NCBI RefSeq assembly: GCF_000151315.2
Contig: NW_011887295.1
Location: 1,827,762-1,891,761, forward strand
From: Capsaspora owczarzaki ATCC 30864
Taxonomy: Eukaryota; Opisthokonta; Filasterea
DNA length: 64,000 nucleotides
Direction: 5' to 3'
Part shown: piece by piece, positions 1-12,237 of the stretch
How positions within the stretch are numbered: position 1 is the stretch's first letter
Layout: each line of letters starts with the position of its first letter
Made by a program: the position numbers and the translations under genes
Notes under the pieces: model-generated
The model's input: the letters and a program-made list of their open reading frames with translations, nothing else
Database searches by the model: none
What the model was told of the DNA's origin: nothing

Positions 1-880
1 GCTGCAACGTCACCATGGGTGCGTACTTTTGCGAAATCTGCCGCTTTTACGACGACGAAGTGCAAAAGAAGCAGTTCCACTGCACTGGCTGCGGCATCTG
101 TCGCATTGGTGGTGCGGAAAACTACTTTCACTGCAAGACGTGCGATTCTTGCTTCAACGTCGAACTCCGCGACAAGCACCGCTGCACCGAAAAGTCCCTT
201 CACCAAAACTGCCCCGTCTGTCTCGAGGTATGTGCGATTTGCAGCTGTTGTTGCTGACTGCTGCTTGTTCTCGTTTGACTCCCACGCCGACCTTGTGCTG
301 ATTCCTTTCGTTTGTCTTTTGGTGGAACAGTTTTTGTTTACTTCGCGAGAAGCAGTGCAAATGCTCAGTTGCGGACATCCCATGCACTTCAAGTGCCTTC
401 GTCGCATGCTAAAACAATCAAAGTAGGAATCCACCCAACAGATGATTTTTCTTGCATTCGTTCGTTCGGTGGTTGATTTTGTGTCCTTTGGGTTACTGAC
501 CTCGCGTGTCGCTGCTGAACAGGTATACATGCCCGATGTGCAGCAAGTGTGTGGTTGACATGAAGGCGCATTGGCAAATGATCGATATGGAGATTGCAAA
601 CACACCCATGCCCGAAGAGTACCGTGATCGAAGGGTAGGTTGCTGTGGCCATTTTTATTTGTTCTTGTCCTGGTGATGCGAGCAATCTGACTAGGGATTT
701 TTTGTTTTCATGATGCAGGACCCGATTTTGTGCAACGACTGCAACACGAAATCTGTCGCTCCATTCCACGTCTTTGGCTTGAGGTGTGGCGATTGCGGCG
801 GATACAACACTCGTATAATCATGCGCGACGAGAAATTGCCAGGCGTTGCCCGCCACCAACCACAGCAAGAAGCCAATTAA
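1..880 (+). CDS. RCHY1: RCHY1/PIRH2-type E3 ubiquitin ligase, 5' partial
   Basis: Visible exons are 1-227, 331-422, 523-634 and 719-880, all with GT-AG introns and consistent phase. The first exon encodes a CTCHY zinc finger with closely spaced Cys/His pairs ([32 protein letters not shown]). A RING follows, beginning NCPVCLE and continuing over two introns to [11 protein letters not shown] and YTCPMCSKC. The last exon holds a C-terminal zinc ribbon (LCNDCN and CGDCGGYNT) and ends with TAA. This CTCHY-RING-ribbon order is that of PIRH2/RCHY1, a RING E3 ligase that targets p53 and other proteins in animals. The CHY finger expected further N-terminal lies outside the window, since the frame is open through base 1. 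The ATG at base 15 is internal to the domain, not the start. Family assignment is firm; substrate is unknown. Confidence 0.92.
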
Positions 881-1128
881 TCGCCATTGCATGCTGCTGC
901 CTTTTCTGGCTGACCTCTCGTTTTGCCGCTGTAGAGCGCTTTGTTGGGATTGTTCGTCATCTCTGCATGTTTGAATTTCTCGTCCTTGTTGCTCCAAGCA
1001 TTGTTCTCCCCGCTTTTTGTTACTTTTCTTGAAATCAAATGTTCAACTTGTTGTTTTTTCCCCAATTTCCGTTTCTTGTATCTGTTTACATTGTCAACAG
1101 AATCAATCAGCAACACGAGCGGCCAGCT

Positions 1129-3070
1129 TCAGAACGTCTTGCGCCACGAATGCTTGAATAAACTGAAGGGGAGCATTGGATTGCGTTGCTGCAGCGAAGG
1201 CTCGAACAAATTAAAGTCGGCTTGCTGAATCCGCTCCAGAAACTCGGCACAAGGGACCTAGCGAAACCACAAAAATACCAAGAAACAAGATGAGCGCACA
1301 AAAAACACCTTTGAATGTCGAAACAAACTCTCGTCGTAGCTTTACAGCGGGCAGCAAAACTTTAGCAGTTCCAGCGGGCAGATCTGCAGCCATGGCTTGG
1401 GCAGTTTGCAAGTGGACGTGTGCGCTGCTGGCCAATTCATACGCGACTTCTTGGAGAGCCTTCGTGTTGACTCCTCGCACGACATCCTCCTGCACAACTC
1501 CGTGCTATGGGAATTTTACAAAAGCTTGTAGTCAGCATGTGAAGCTGTAAATCATTGTTTTCTATGCATGAGCTCGCTCGTACCTTGGCAGTTAGCTCCA
1601 TTGGCAAGTACACACGACGGTTGGAAGCATTTGCAGGAGTAGCGCGAAGAAGCGTGACGATCGCTTCTGCCTTGCCAACGTGGCTGGCGGCATGATCGGC
1701 TTGGATGCTTTGGATGCCCATGCTTTCGAGAGTTCTGTAGAGTCGAAAGAGAGGCAGCGCGGATCAATGGTGAGCGTGCAGCAACAACAACCTCTGAATA
1801 TATTTTTGTCCCCATTCGTACAGATAAAGCAACCCAGAATACGTATTCTCGCCATAGGTTTCGACGTCTTGAAGCGTGCCAAAAGGTTTGTCATCAAGAA
1901 GTTTTGTCTGAGAAGCAAAGGTGCGCAGTTGAGTGAGGGTGTGGCAACACCTGCAAGCACGAAAATGCTGTATGCGTACCCGCTCTTCAATCAGCCGCGA
2001 CACCCATCGTGAAGTGAGTTTCTGCGTCTTGTATACATTCTGAAGTGCCTGAGCTACAGGGTGGTGCGGTGTGCCCTGTTGCTGCAATTCCCCAATGCAC
2101 AATAACGCCAAAGTGAGAGCTGGGGGGCTTTTTGAAGAGATTGAAACATCACTTGCAGTCAGTTACCTTGGCAGCTGCGGCAACGGCGTCCAGCCAGAAT
2201 TGGAGGCGAATACGTCCTGCGTGCTTGCTAGTGGTAACATCGCTGTGACGAACGCGCCTGAAGGGTGAGCAACCATAACAGCAGCCAAAAACACCAACAT
2301 GGAAACTCGCGGCAACATTGCTCACCTCACGCGCGCCACCTCGACGTTCAAAGCGCGCACAGCAAAAGACACATCTCGTGCGCGCTTCGGAAGCAGCAAG
2401 GTTTCCAGATAGTGCTCGTAATCATTTTTCCTGTCGAAACAGCAGCAAGCAAAGTAAGTGTGTTGTTCACTGCAAAACCAACCCATGCCAAAATTCCAGC
2501 GTACTTGACTAGATCCATGCAGTACTGCTCCGGTGTGACTGCCCTTGCAGATGATGGTTGAGACGACGTTTCCGTTGCAGAACTCGTTGCTTGAGGAGGA
2601 GGAGGAGGAGTAGGAGCAGAAGCAGTTGGCTGGGCATTGGGCGTTCCACTCGCGGATCCAGAGACGGCAATGAATGGCGGCACCTTGCTTGAATCCGGAT
2701 GCTTGGTTGTGGGCTCTGGCTTTGGCGGAGGGGCTGAGGATGTCGACGAGTGCATTGTCTTGGCATGAAGGCGAGCGACGCTCAAGCTCATCGGCGCCAT
2801 GCTCGCGTTGACAGCCTTGATCGACGACGACATCGACGATGATGATGATGATGATGACCAGAATGAAGATGACGGTCGCGATGGCGGGTGGGCGAGGGAC
2901 TGGGCGACGGTCACCATGCTACGTCCATCATGGCCGGGTGCGCATGGACCAGGCAATCCCAGGCCGGTCGCCTCGCTCGATCGCACCAACGTATCGCGCA
3001 GTATGACGGTCGAACGCAAGGTCATTGATGCAGACGACGATGCAGCAAAGCGTGTCGCGCGTGCGAACAT
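1129..3070 (-). CDS. NDUFAF6: NDUFAF6-like complex I assembly factor (squalene/phytoene-synthase fold)
   Basis: A multi-exon gene read right to left. Exon 1 (start 3070) has an Arg/Ser/Ala-rich mitochondrial presequence, a low-complexity linker and then YCMDLVK. After a short intron comes [19 protein letters not shown] and [11 protein letters not shown]. Later exons give [44 protein letters not shown], and finally [11 protein letters not shown] with [10 protein letters not shown] and HSWRKTF before TGA at 1129-1131. The order and wording match animal NDUFAF6 (C8orf38), a catalytically inactive prenyltransferase-like protein that helps insert the ND1 module of complex I in the matrix. The N-terminal linker of Ser/Pro/Asp-coded repeats is longer than in animals. 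Last exon 1129-1257; the other exon limits were not all pinned down. It is convergent with the RCHY1 gene, 248 bp away. Confidence 0.87.
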
Positions 3071-3266
3071 TGCTAGAAGCTGGAGAAACGAAGAATGACC
3101 TCGCTCTTAGAATGTCAGAATTGTCAGAGTACGAGAGAACGGTGGAACATGCAGAAGCTGATTGATTGCATCAATAGAATCGCCAGGAATACATCCAAAA
3201 ATTACAATGCAGAAGACCCACTCAACGGTGGACCAAGGCCTCAAAAAGTTTAACAGATTGATGATG

Positions 3267-5954
3267 CTACGATTGCCGAGGAGTGGAGAGACGGCGGAAG
3301 GAACCGATAGCTAGAGAGGGATCAGAAGCAAGCTTGGGCTTGCTGCTGGCGTCATGGTCTTCGCGAGTAGCGCGATCAAGAATCGCACTGACCTGGTCCA
3401 CGTCCTCTTCGGCGCTGTCCAGCACAAACCGCAGCTCCGGCGAGTACTTGAGATTGAGCTTTTCTTGAACTGCAAAGCGCAGGTGCGAGGTGTTTGCGGT
3501 CAACAGGTCTCGGATGGTATCAACCTGAGCTGGTGAGCTCAAGCTTGTCGGACGCCAGTACAACTTGGCCAATCGGTAATCCGGCGAAACATGAACCTGC
3601 AGGAGTCGGTCAAGCAACGCCACAGCACACACACAAAAAAAAACGGGGAAAAGGGATGAGAAACGAAAAATCACACATGGAGCAGTCACAAGCAACGATA
3701 ACAATGGAGTTCAGGAGGAGCTTTACACCGCGAATTTCCATCTGCGACTTTTCAACAGCTTGGCGGAGCGCTGCAGGAATGCGCGAGTCGTGAACAATGA
3801 TTTTAAGCGTTGCCTTCAGCAACGCGTTGGCAATCATTTGGCTGCGGCGATCCTTGGCTCGCTGGAGGGAGAGCGCCTCTTCGCTTTCAGCGAGTCGGAG
3901 CTTGCCGAGTCGCAGTTGCATGCCCGACTTTTCTTCGTTGCGAATCTACCATGCGAGAAGGTGAGAATTCTTTGAAAAAAAAGCTCTCTCTCCCCCCCCC
4001 CATCCGCTCACATCAAAAACCACAGTGGGGTGCTTACTCGCTCGACAATTGCGCGACGAACTTCTCGTTGAGCGCGGACAGGCAGCGACCAATCTCCAGT
4101 CAGATCAAAGGTATCCATGTACTCTTGCTCGACCCGTCGCTTAAAGCTCATCGAAGTAGGGTCGTCGGCGTTCGCGCGACGTTCACGAAGTTGCTCAGAG
4201 CGCTCCACTGAGAGCAAGTCGCGTTCGGCCATTGTCAGTTCCTCCGCGAGCTCGTCATCATGCATTGGCTCGTTGGTCGTGTCGTCCAGCTCGGGCGCCA
4301 TGCTTGCCTTCGGAACGGCGGCGGCCAGTGCAGCCGCATACGCTTCGCGAGCTGCGGCGGGAGTGTCCTCGCTCGGTTGGTCGGGCCCTTGACGGCGGAG
4401 AGCGGCAATGCGCGCTCGAATCTGTCGCGTTTTCACCTGCCGGGCTTTGGCAAGCTGCTGGTGCATTGCTTGCAGTTGCTCCTCAGCATCAAAGGGGTTG
4501 TCTGGCTCTTCTGCCTCTCCGTTGTGCTCCATCTCGGGCTCTTCAGCGTCCACGTTGTCAGCTTCATCATATTCTGCCGCCAAGCGTTCCTGCCGCTGCG
4601 CTTCGCGCTCTTGCAGTCGCTCCAATCGAGCCAGCTTTGCCAGTTTCTGGCGCGTGAGCCGACCTCGGCGAGGCACCTCGTCTTCAGCGGCGGATTCCAT
4701 CATTTGCATTTCTTCATCAGGATGGCTGTCGCTCTCATCCAGCGGAGTAGCAGCACTTTGTCCATCCTTTCCTGGGCCAAAGATTTTGAAGAGTTCCTGG
4801 TCAACCAATCGTTGCACTCTGGGATCTACAGGGCTGGTGAGATCGTCCGGCTCGTGAACAGGTTGCGATTCTTTCACGCCTCTCCGTCGCCGTCCTCGAC
4901 CTCGTGGGATTGTGGGTGCTTGCGCAGGGGAGTCTGGTGTTGGCTCAGCGTCACGCTCGGGCGTTGTTGTCTCTTTGGACCGCGGCTGAACGGTGGATGG
5001 CTCTTGCATCGGAGCTGGGATGACAGGCCGCCGCGGCTGTGACGGGTTTGCCGGTCGTTTAAATTGCTCTGCCAAGGTTGCAATTGCCTCGGTGATTGCT
5101 GTTGGCCGGAAGGCATCCATCGCGGCAACGTGCGCGGGGCGCGCTGACTTGGTCACGACGTTCAGAGCTTGGCCTGCAGCCTCTGCAGATTGTCGCAACA
5201 GCTCAGAATCGACCAGCTGAGGTTTGTGGCTCATCTTGTTCAGCAACTTTTGGATGCGCGGGTCTTGGTCATCGCCAGAGCCGAGCGGCAACTGAGCGCT
5301 TTGCGCACGCGCAGGGTTTTTGTCCACGCGGTCAATCATTTGCTGGCGCTCGAGTTGCTCAGCGTGCTTCTCCGACAGTGCCTTGTGCTGAGCAACTTTG
5401 CCCAGTGCCTCCACGATGGCGTCAAATTGCTTGCGATCGTCCTCGGTCGGCTCCAGCAAAAATCCGTCCTCGTCCACTTGGTCGCCATACCGGCGCTTGA
5501 ACCGCTCGAGCGCCGTGAGTTGCTGGCTGCGGCCAGCATTAGCACTATTCTGCCTGGCTTGCGCTGCTGCTGCTGCTGCTGCTGCTGCTCCGCGGCGCTT
5601 CTTGTGCGTGGCTGACGCGAGGTCGACGAGCGTGCGCAAGGCGCTGTCCGCGGCCTGCCTCGTCTGTGACTGCTGCCGCTCATCTGCGCGGAGTTGACTA
5701 CTGTGCTCATTGGCACTCAACGGCGAGGTTGTCTGCGCCGCGCGGACGGTAGCAGACGGAGCAGCGGGTTGGCGCACATGCTGCGGAGTGGCATTGGACT
5801 TTGGCTCGTCCCTCACAGCTGCAGATGCAAATGCAGAGCCAGAGCCGGATTCAGATCCAGCGCTACAGGTGGCCGTGGAATGGAAGCCGGCAGCGAGCGA
5901 CGCGGTGGCGTGCGTCAGAGTCAGCCTCGGCACCTGCTGCTGCAGTCGGAGCAT
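3267..5954 (-). CDS. RBFA: Mitochondrial ribosome-binding factor A with long N-terminal extension
   Basis: Exon 1 (start 5954, about 640 codons) begins with a presequence-like stretch (MLRLQQQVPRLTLTHATASL). A long charged and Gln/Glu-rich region follows, with an Ala run coded by GCT/GCA repeats near 5566-5590. It joins at GAGCGA|GTAAGC to an exon containing RSQMIANALLKATLKIIVH, IPAALRQAVEKSQMEIRG and, after another intron, VHVSPDYRLAKLYW, LRFAVQEKLNLKYSPELRFV and a C-terminal tail ending at 3267. These are the RbfA KH-fold blocks: the R-I-A-(N/D)-ALLK opening, the VxVSPD strand and the P-L-RF motif. RbfA binds the small-subunit rRNA during maturation; the presequence points to the mitoribosome. 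The extension makes the protein more than twice the length of animal RBFA (about 340 residues), and I recognise no domain in it. Confidence 0.85.
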
Positions 5955-6259
5955 TTGGGAACAAAACTAAGACTGACTGGGATCGCCTTTCTTTTTCTGG
6001 ATTGATGATTCTGAGTGCATCGGAACAAAATGCTTCCATCACGGCATCTGGTTGATGTAAATGACAATGCAGTTCCAGCAGTTTCAGAATTGGTAACTTG
6101 TAGAGCTTGATGAGACTGAGATGGAGCGATTCGTCCCAAATCCCTCAGATCGGGCTTGTGTGAAACAAGCACCGTGCAGTCAATACCACACTGAATGAAA
6201 TCCCCCCCCCCCATTTGTCATCTCACTCTCCTTTTTCCATCCTTTGTCTCAGTTTGAAC
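5955..6259. promoter_or_regulatory. Divergent intergenic region between RBFA and dUTPase
   Basis: 305 bp separate two divergently transcribed start codons, so both promoters and 5' UTRs must lie here. It contains a C10-type run at about 6201-6210. I see no TATA box or recognisable transcription-factor site. A bidirectional promoter is inferred from geometry only. Confidence 0.45.
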
Positions 6260-7272
6260 ATGACGCTCACGACTGGTGCACTCACGCTTGCCGTCAAGCG
6301 CCTCACTGAATTCGCAAAGCTGCCAACCCGCGGCACTGCCCTCTCGGCTGGCTATGATCTGTACAGGTGAGTGTTCTACCCGTGTGCGAGTGGTAGTGGC
6401 GACTCAGGGATGGAAGCGCGGGAGGTTGGCAGTATTGTACTTTTTTTTTTCCCGCGAAAAGTGCCGTTTTCCCGCCTTTTTCTGATTTCGCGCGCTTTCC
6501 CCTGCAATGCACTGGCACTGTCGGACTGCCCAAGCGACTCTTTGATTCCATTTACTGACACGCTAACTTACCTCCACTCTTGACTAACATACTGTTATGG
6601 TTGGGGCCTGATTTGGTGGCAGTGCTTACGACGAGGTTATTCCCGCCCAAGGCAAGGCCATCGTCAAGACCGACATTGCGATCGCCGTCCCCGAAGGCCA
6701 CTACGGCCGTGTTGGTGAGTTGCATAAGACCGATAAAGAGAATACAATGTTTTTTTCTTTTTTTTGTTTGCGCTTGTCTCTTTCCGCGACATTCACCAAC
6801 TGGCGACCCATCATTGGTGATTTTGACAGCTCCCCGCTCGAGCATTGCTTGGAAGAACCACGTCGACGTCGGCGCTGGTGTTATTGACGCAGACTATCGA
6901 GGCAACGTCGGTGTCATTTTGTACAACTTTGGCAAGGAGGACTTTACGAGTAGGTTTGCAAGATTTTTTGATTGGGTGTGAAACGTAATGCCCTGTCCGC
7001 GCCACTCACTTTGCTCATGGCCTGGCTGCTATTCAGTTAAGCGTGGCGACCGCATTGCGCAGCTTATTCTGGAGCGCATCTCCACGCCCGACGTGGTTGA
7101 AGTTGAGGTATGCTGCTATCGAAGGCGTTTTGGTGCGTGGGGAGAGAGAGAGCATGCTTTCGTTCTGTGCTCACTTGCCTTGCCTACATCTCCATATTCC
7201 CCCCCCCCCATGCAGCAATTGGACGACACTCAACGTGGCGAAGGCGGCTTTGGTTCGACGGGAAAGAATTAA
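6260..7272 (+). CDS. DUT: dUTP pyrophosphatase
   Basis: Five exons: 6260-6366, 6623-6714, 6830-6949, 7037-7107 and 7216-7272, all GT-AG and in phase. The protein carries all five trimeric dUTPase motifs in order: motif 1 AGYDLYSAYDE (split by intron 1), motif 2 [11 protein letters not shown], motif 3 [17 protein letters not shown] with the catalytic Asp, motif 4 [12 protein letters not shown] and motif 5 [10 protein letters not shown], which closes over the nucleotide. It hydrolyses dUTP to dUMP and pyrophosphate, keeping uracil out of DNA and feeding thymidylate synthesis. The length of about 147 residues is typical of the core enzyme. The ATG at 6260 is the only one giving a short natural N-terminus, and no organelle presequence is visible, so a nuclear/cytosolic form is likely. 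Confidence 0.96.
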
Positions 7273-7370
7273 GCAGTTCAAAGACACCTGTCGACAAAAC
7301 AAAAAACAAAATATACATTTCTTCACAAAAAAAAAACAAAGACAAGAACCTGTTCAAAACGACTGCTCGT

Positions 7371-7567
7371 CTATTTGAGAGCAGGTGCGCATTGGGCCAT
7401 CACCGCGTCTGTCAAGGCCATGTCGGTCGAGCGAATATAAACATCAATGGTGCCCGGCTCGACCAGTTTGGTGTGCACGAGGCAGACAGACTGCGTTTGC
7501 AGGACAGAAGCTGCTGTAATGCCCTCCACGCCTGTCGACGATTGATCCAAAGCAAGCAAGCAAGCAA

Positions 7568-7611
<44 letters not shown>

Positions 7612-10600
7612 ACAAACCAGCAATTGCGGGATGAGAGATCAATTGCGGGATGAGAGATTACAGTTTTCCCACCACCTCGTTTTACGACCACAAAACGTTC
7701 CACTCACCGATAATCTCAACCGAATGCAGGTTCAGTTGAGTACGGAAGCGTTCCATCAACTCGGGCTGCGTGCGGACGGCACATTGCAGCACACGCTGCC
7801 CGAATTGCGCAGTCGTGATTCGCAGAGGCCTGTGTGTGAACAAAAGAACGAGAAACAAAATGAACATGCTGCAACCAGAAAAACAAAACCCCACAGCTAA
7901 CAAACGACGAAACGACACAACATACCGCAAAAAGTCGCTCATGGGCAAGCCAATTTGAAACGTGAGCGATCGCGGACCGAGGTTGGGCAGTCGATACGTA
8001 ACTGTTCCACCCAGCACCATTTGGAGGGCTGGCGATGCAAACCTGAGAGACACGTTGTGACGAACCTGTGCAAATTGCAAATAACGGGGGTCAGATGCGG
8101 CTTTCTCAATCACCACTTCAAGCGACACTGCACAGAACACAAAGAAAACCCATCCATTACATTTTCTCCAGGCCGAATGGCGGCATCCGTACTCAGCGAA
8201 GTAGAAGCATTGTCAATCGCACCCTATTCCAACCCCAAAAGTGAAAAAGTGAACATGCAAAATCCGTTCAGTGTGGAGAACAAAAGGGATGCATACCTGC
8301 AGGTTGGACGGGAAATCCAACTTGGTCTGCACATCAGCGAGATTGTTGCTGGACTTGTTGGACAAGTACAAAACAACGGACAGCTCGTCATCCTTCCAGA
8401 CCTTGTAGTACGCGACGCTGAGATTGAGGTCTGCACACACCTCTCTCTTGGCCTCGAGAGAGTTGGACGAGGTCGACGGCGCAGCGAACGAATCCAACAG
8501 GCTGGAAGAGAAGGCCGAGTTGGCAGCAGCAGGAGGCGGAGGAGCATCGAATCCCAGCGTGGTGAGCGGAGACATGGAGCGTTGTCCAAGCGTGTTGGAC
8601 ACAAATGGCTTTGCTGTGGCAGCTGCGCCCATGCTCGAGGGGACGGTCGCTCCAAGTGATGCAGGTGCAGGTGCGGACGCCGGCGTGGCAAACGAGGGTC
8701 CAAGCAAGGACAGGTCTCCGTGCAGGTCACGCCCGAGACCGACTGATCCGGAAACAGCGGCAGTGGACGAGGACTTTGCAGGGAACAAGCCGCCCGACGA
8801 AAGGCTGGTGCGTGCGGTGGTGTGTTGCGGCACCGCTTGCTGTGTCGGTTGTTGGAAATCCAAGCCGTCAAACATGGCCAATCCGTGAGAGGATGACGCA
8901 GCCTTGTCACCAGTAGTGGACGAGGATGACGACGACGACGACGAGAACGAAAGCATGTCGTTTGTGACACCCTTGGCAGGAGCCGACATCATCGATGACA
9001 TGGCAGACTGAGTCGGTTGCGTAGGTTGTTGCGTCGGCTGAGTAGGCTGGCCGAGAACCAAGTTGTCAAAGTCGACGAGCAGCAAATCATTTCGCGGCGT
9101 CGAGGCGCCTGCAATCGAGCTTGCCTGACGCGAGATTGGCGGCGTCGATTGAGCAGCAGGGCTAGAGACACCACTGGCAGTCTTGCTGGGTACCACACGC
9201 GTTGTAGCAGGAGACGCGCCAACGCCACCAAACAGCGCCGATGCGAGTTGCTGCTTGCGCAAATCCTCAGCTGAAGGCGCCGGTGGCTCATAGTGACTAC
9301 GATACGTGGGTAAAAAGGAAAACAAACAAAAAAAAAAAAAACAACCCCCAAACAAGCACGGACAATGAGACAATGGTCGGAAAACACATACACAGTTACA
9401 ATCAACTCCGCGAGCTAGCTTACCGGGTAGGGGCTTGGACGGCAGATGGTTGAGAATGCGATTGAGCGGCCGCAGTGGGTTGGGGAGCAGCCGAAGCAGA
9501 AGGAGCGGCGGCAGGCGGAGCCATTGGGGATTCCTTGTTGGCGTAGCCAGTTTTGGACCACATCTTGCGCTGCGAGCTCGCAAGCTCGCTGTTCAACGCC
9601 GGCGCAGCCGGAGCGACTGGTTGAGAGCTCGCGACAGCCGGTGCTGCGGCGCCCGGAATCAGAAGAGCAGGTTGGTTGGTCGCGGCTGCAGCAGCGGGAC
9701 CGCCCATACCAGCAAACAAGGCCGATTGGGCTTGTGTGAGCTGAGGCTGCTGAGAGCCGTGGTGGGCCAACGCAGCCAACGCGGCAACCGCAGGACTCGA
9801 CTGGGCTCCAGCCTTTGGGGCTTGAACACGCTCGTACGGCTCAAAGTTCAAACCAGAGGCCTTCTTGCCGGATGTCAAATCGACCAGCGCAGCAGACGGG
9901 TCAACCTCAACTGGTCGTTCCGAGGGCCGCAAGTACCGCTGGGCACCCTGCGACAGCTTTCCAGCAACAAACTTGTCGAGGAAGGAGAGGCTGCCGTCAA
10001 CCTCGAGATCGTCACAGCTCGAATCGACAGGCAGCATCGCCTGCATGAGGGCAGGCTGGTCACAGAGCGCCAGGAACTCGAGACAACGCTGTTGCACATC
10101 GGTAGAATTGGAGGCAAGGAAATGCTCCACTTGTTGCCGCACGTGCTCACTCGGCGGCCCTGTTTGAGCGACAAGCTTTGTGATGGCAGTGATAATCCAG
10201 CCTCGCGTGCTTGTTTCTGTGTGAAAGTGAACGCAGAAGATTGCCAGACAGTGAGAAGATCCAATGAAGAATGCGGTTTAGGCAAATCCACTACTCACCT
10301 TTGAATTCGCGCACCAGCCAGCCACAGAGTCGCTCAATGATCAATGATCGATCCAATCCATCTACTTGGTAAGCATACTCGCCAAGAACCTGCCAATGGC
10401 ACCCGGGAGAAACGTTAAGTCGACCAGCCTGCGCACAAATCTTTGAAACATTCAAATGAAGCATACCCAGCTGGTGACGTGAACAAGAATGTCGGGCAGA
10501 CGCTGACGATCGAGCAAGGCAGCATAGGCATTGACGGCATAAGTACGAAGTTCCTTGTCAGCAGCGTCATCATCGGTTCCTGAATTTCAAGCAGTCAGAA

Positions 10601-12137
10601 TGTGCACACCAACCACCCAAAGAAACCCTAGCAACAAAGTACAAAATCATGATACCTTCAGCAACGAGGCGCATCAGATTGTGTGCAACTTCGGGCTGAA
10701 CGAGGTCGCCTCCAAGATCAAAGATCGAGTTCATGGTTTGGATAAACCAGCAATTGTCTGGAGCATACCGCTCAGTCAGCTGGGTGATGCGTGCAATCAG
10801 GTCGGTCTGGAGGAACACATCGACGGTGGAGCGCAAGTAGCTAATCATCTTGTCGACAATGACCGTGACGTTGTGGGGATTGGTCATCTTGTAGAGGAGA
10901 TCCAGCGTCTGGACAAGGTTAAACCCCCCCCCCCAAAGTGAACATTAGCAACGCATTTTAGATCGAATACAAGCATGCATGCGGTCATCGACAAGCTCAC
11001 CTTGCGCTTCAACGTTTCGTCGCGATCGTCCAAACATTCAATGACCACCATTTGGTGCTGCGTGGCAAAGGAGGGCGCAATTTGCACAATCATGGCGAGC
11101 GCGGTGATGCCCAAGTAGCGCAGATTGTTGTTGCCAGCCGAGAGGAAACGGCCGGCGGATTTGGCGGCGAGCTCAATCAGGGGCATGTTGGGATAAATCG
11201 AGGTGATGGTGCGCATGCACTCGTACACGACGGCATAGCCCGCATGGGAGCAGGCCTCGGCTCTGCGGAGGGTCTCGCTCAGGATTTCGTACATGTGCTC
11301 CGAGTTGCGCTGGTCGTCAATGCCGAGACTGGCGAGGATTTGAAGCAGGGGGATTTGAATCCAGGGCGCGGGCATGCTGTGATAGTCGTACTCGCGGCCG
11401 AGACGATGCTCGATTGTCTGCTTGAGAATGGACACAAACGACGGGATGAGGTCCTTGATGGATATCGGGTTGGAGGCGGCAATGTCGCAGAAGGCATGGA
11501 GGGCGGCGCCCATGACGGAAGGGTGCTTGTCGCACAAGGCCCGTCGGAGATGATCAATGACGTGCGGCGCGAGTGTCGGGTCGACGATTGTGAAGCGATG
11601 CATGGCCATCACGGCCTTCTTGCGGACCGTGTCCTTGGCGTCCGAGAGCTTCGCCTCGACGAGCGACTGGATGGCGGGGATCATTTCGCGGCTGATGAGC
11701 TTGGTCACCACGGTCAGGGCCGAGCTCACCTCGAGCCAGTTGGGGCTCTTGAGATCGCGCTGGAGTGTGTTGATCAGGAGCAGCATGAGTTCGTGCTCGG
11801 GGTGCAGGAAGAGGGACACGGCGAGGTACCCGACGCGCTTTTCAAACACGGACGTCGACTGCGCGAGCTTGACGGCATGAATGTAGCCATACGGGACCTC
11901 CTGCCCAAGCATCTCGCAGTAGATGAGCCTGACGAGGTACTCGCGCATGACGCGCGGCGAGACGTCCGGCTTGCTAATCTTGCCCTTGAGCTGCGCCGCC
12001 TCGCGTGCCATGATGCGGTCCTCCTCGTGCTTGGACTGCGCCTCGGAAATCGACTTGACGAGATCGAGAAAGTTGCGCGACGCAGAGGGCACGTTGGTCC
12101 CGCCCGCGAGCAAGCCCGAGATGACTGCGCCAGACAT
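7371..12137 (-). CDS. AP4E1: AP-4 adaptor complex epsilon subunit
   Basis: Start ATG at 12137, stop TAG at 7371-7373. The first large exon (to about 10990) encodes an adaptin N-terminal HEAT solenoid with SKHEEDRIM, REYLVRLIYCEMLGQEVPYG, EKRVGYLAVSLFL, RKKAVMAMHRF, PAPWIQIPLLQILASLG and HQMVVIECLDD. The following exons give HNVTVIVDKMISYL, ERYAPDNCWFIQTMN, HNLMRLVAEG and others. These read like AP-4 epsilon rather than AP-1 gamma or AP-2 alpha, particularly YAPDNCWFIQTMN followed by the MRLVAEG block. A long Ala/Pro/Gln/Ser-rich hinge spans about 8450-9900. A C-terminal appendage follows (VCADLNLSVAYYKVWKDDEL, PLRITTAQFGQRV). AP-4 sorts cargo such as ATG9 at the trans-Golgi network in animals. 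Individual small introns in the 10140-10560 region were not all resolved. Convergent with dUTPase, 98 bp apart. Confidence 0.9.
7550..7618 (+). repeat. AAGC tetranucleotide microsatellite in AP4E1 intron
   Basis: About 17 near-perfect copies of AAGC, with occasional AAAC variants, lie inside the last intron of the AP-4 epsilon gene. Every frame through the repeat is open, which makes spurious ORFs on both strands (Lys/Ala/Ser/Gln repeats on +, Cys/Leu repeats on -). Confidence 0.95.
7621..7658 (+). repeat. Perfect 19-bp tandem duplication
   Basis: The 19-mer CAATTGCGGGATGAGAGAT occurs twice back to back (7621-7639 and 7640-7658), directly beside the AAGC microsatellite and in the same intron. 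Likely a replication-slippage or repair duplication. Confidence 0.97.
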
Positions 12138-12183
12138 TGAGAAAGGAGAAAAAGCGAGATCTCAATTGGAAAAACAAACAAAT

Positions 12184-12237
<54 letters not shown>

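Noticed and set aside
7559-7634. Long Lys/Ala/Ser/Gln and Cys/Leu repeat proteins over the AAGC repeat
   Set aside because: They are translations of a tetranucleotide microsatellite inside a proven intron of AP4E1.
11052-12140. 362-codon + strand ORF opposite AP4E1
   Set aside because: Antisense shadow of a GC-rich conserved adaptin exon; high Arg/Glu/Val composition is typical of reverse-strand reading.
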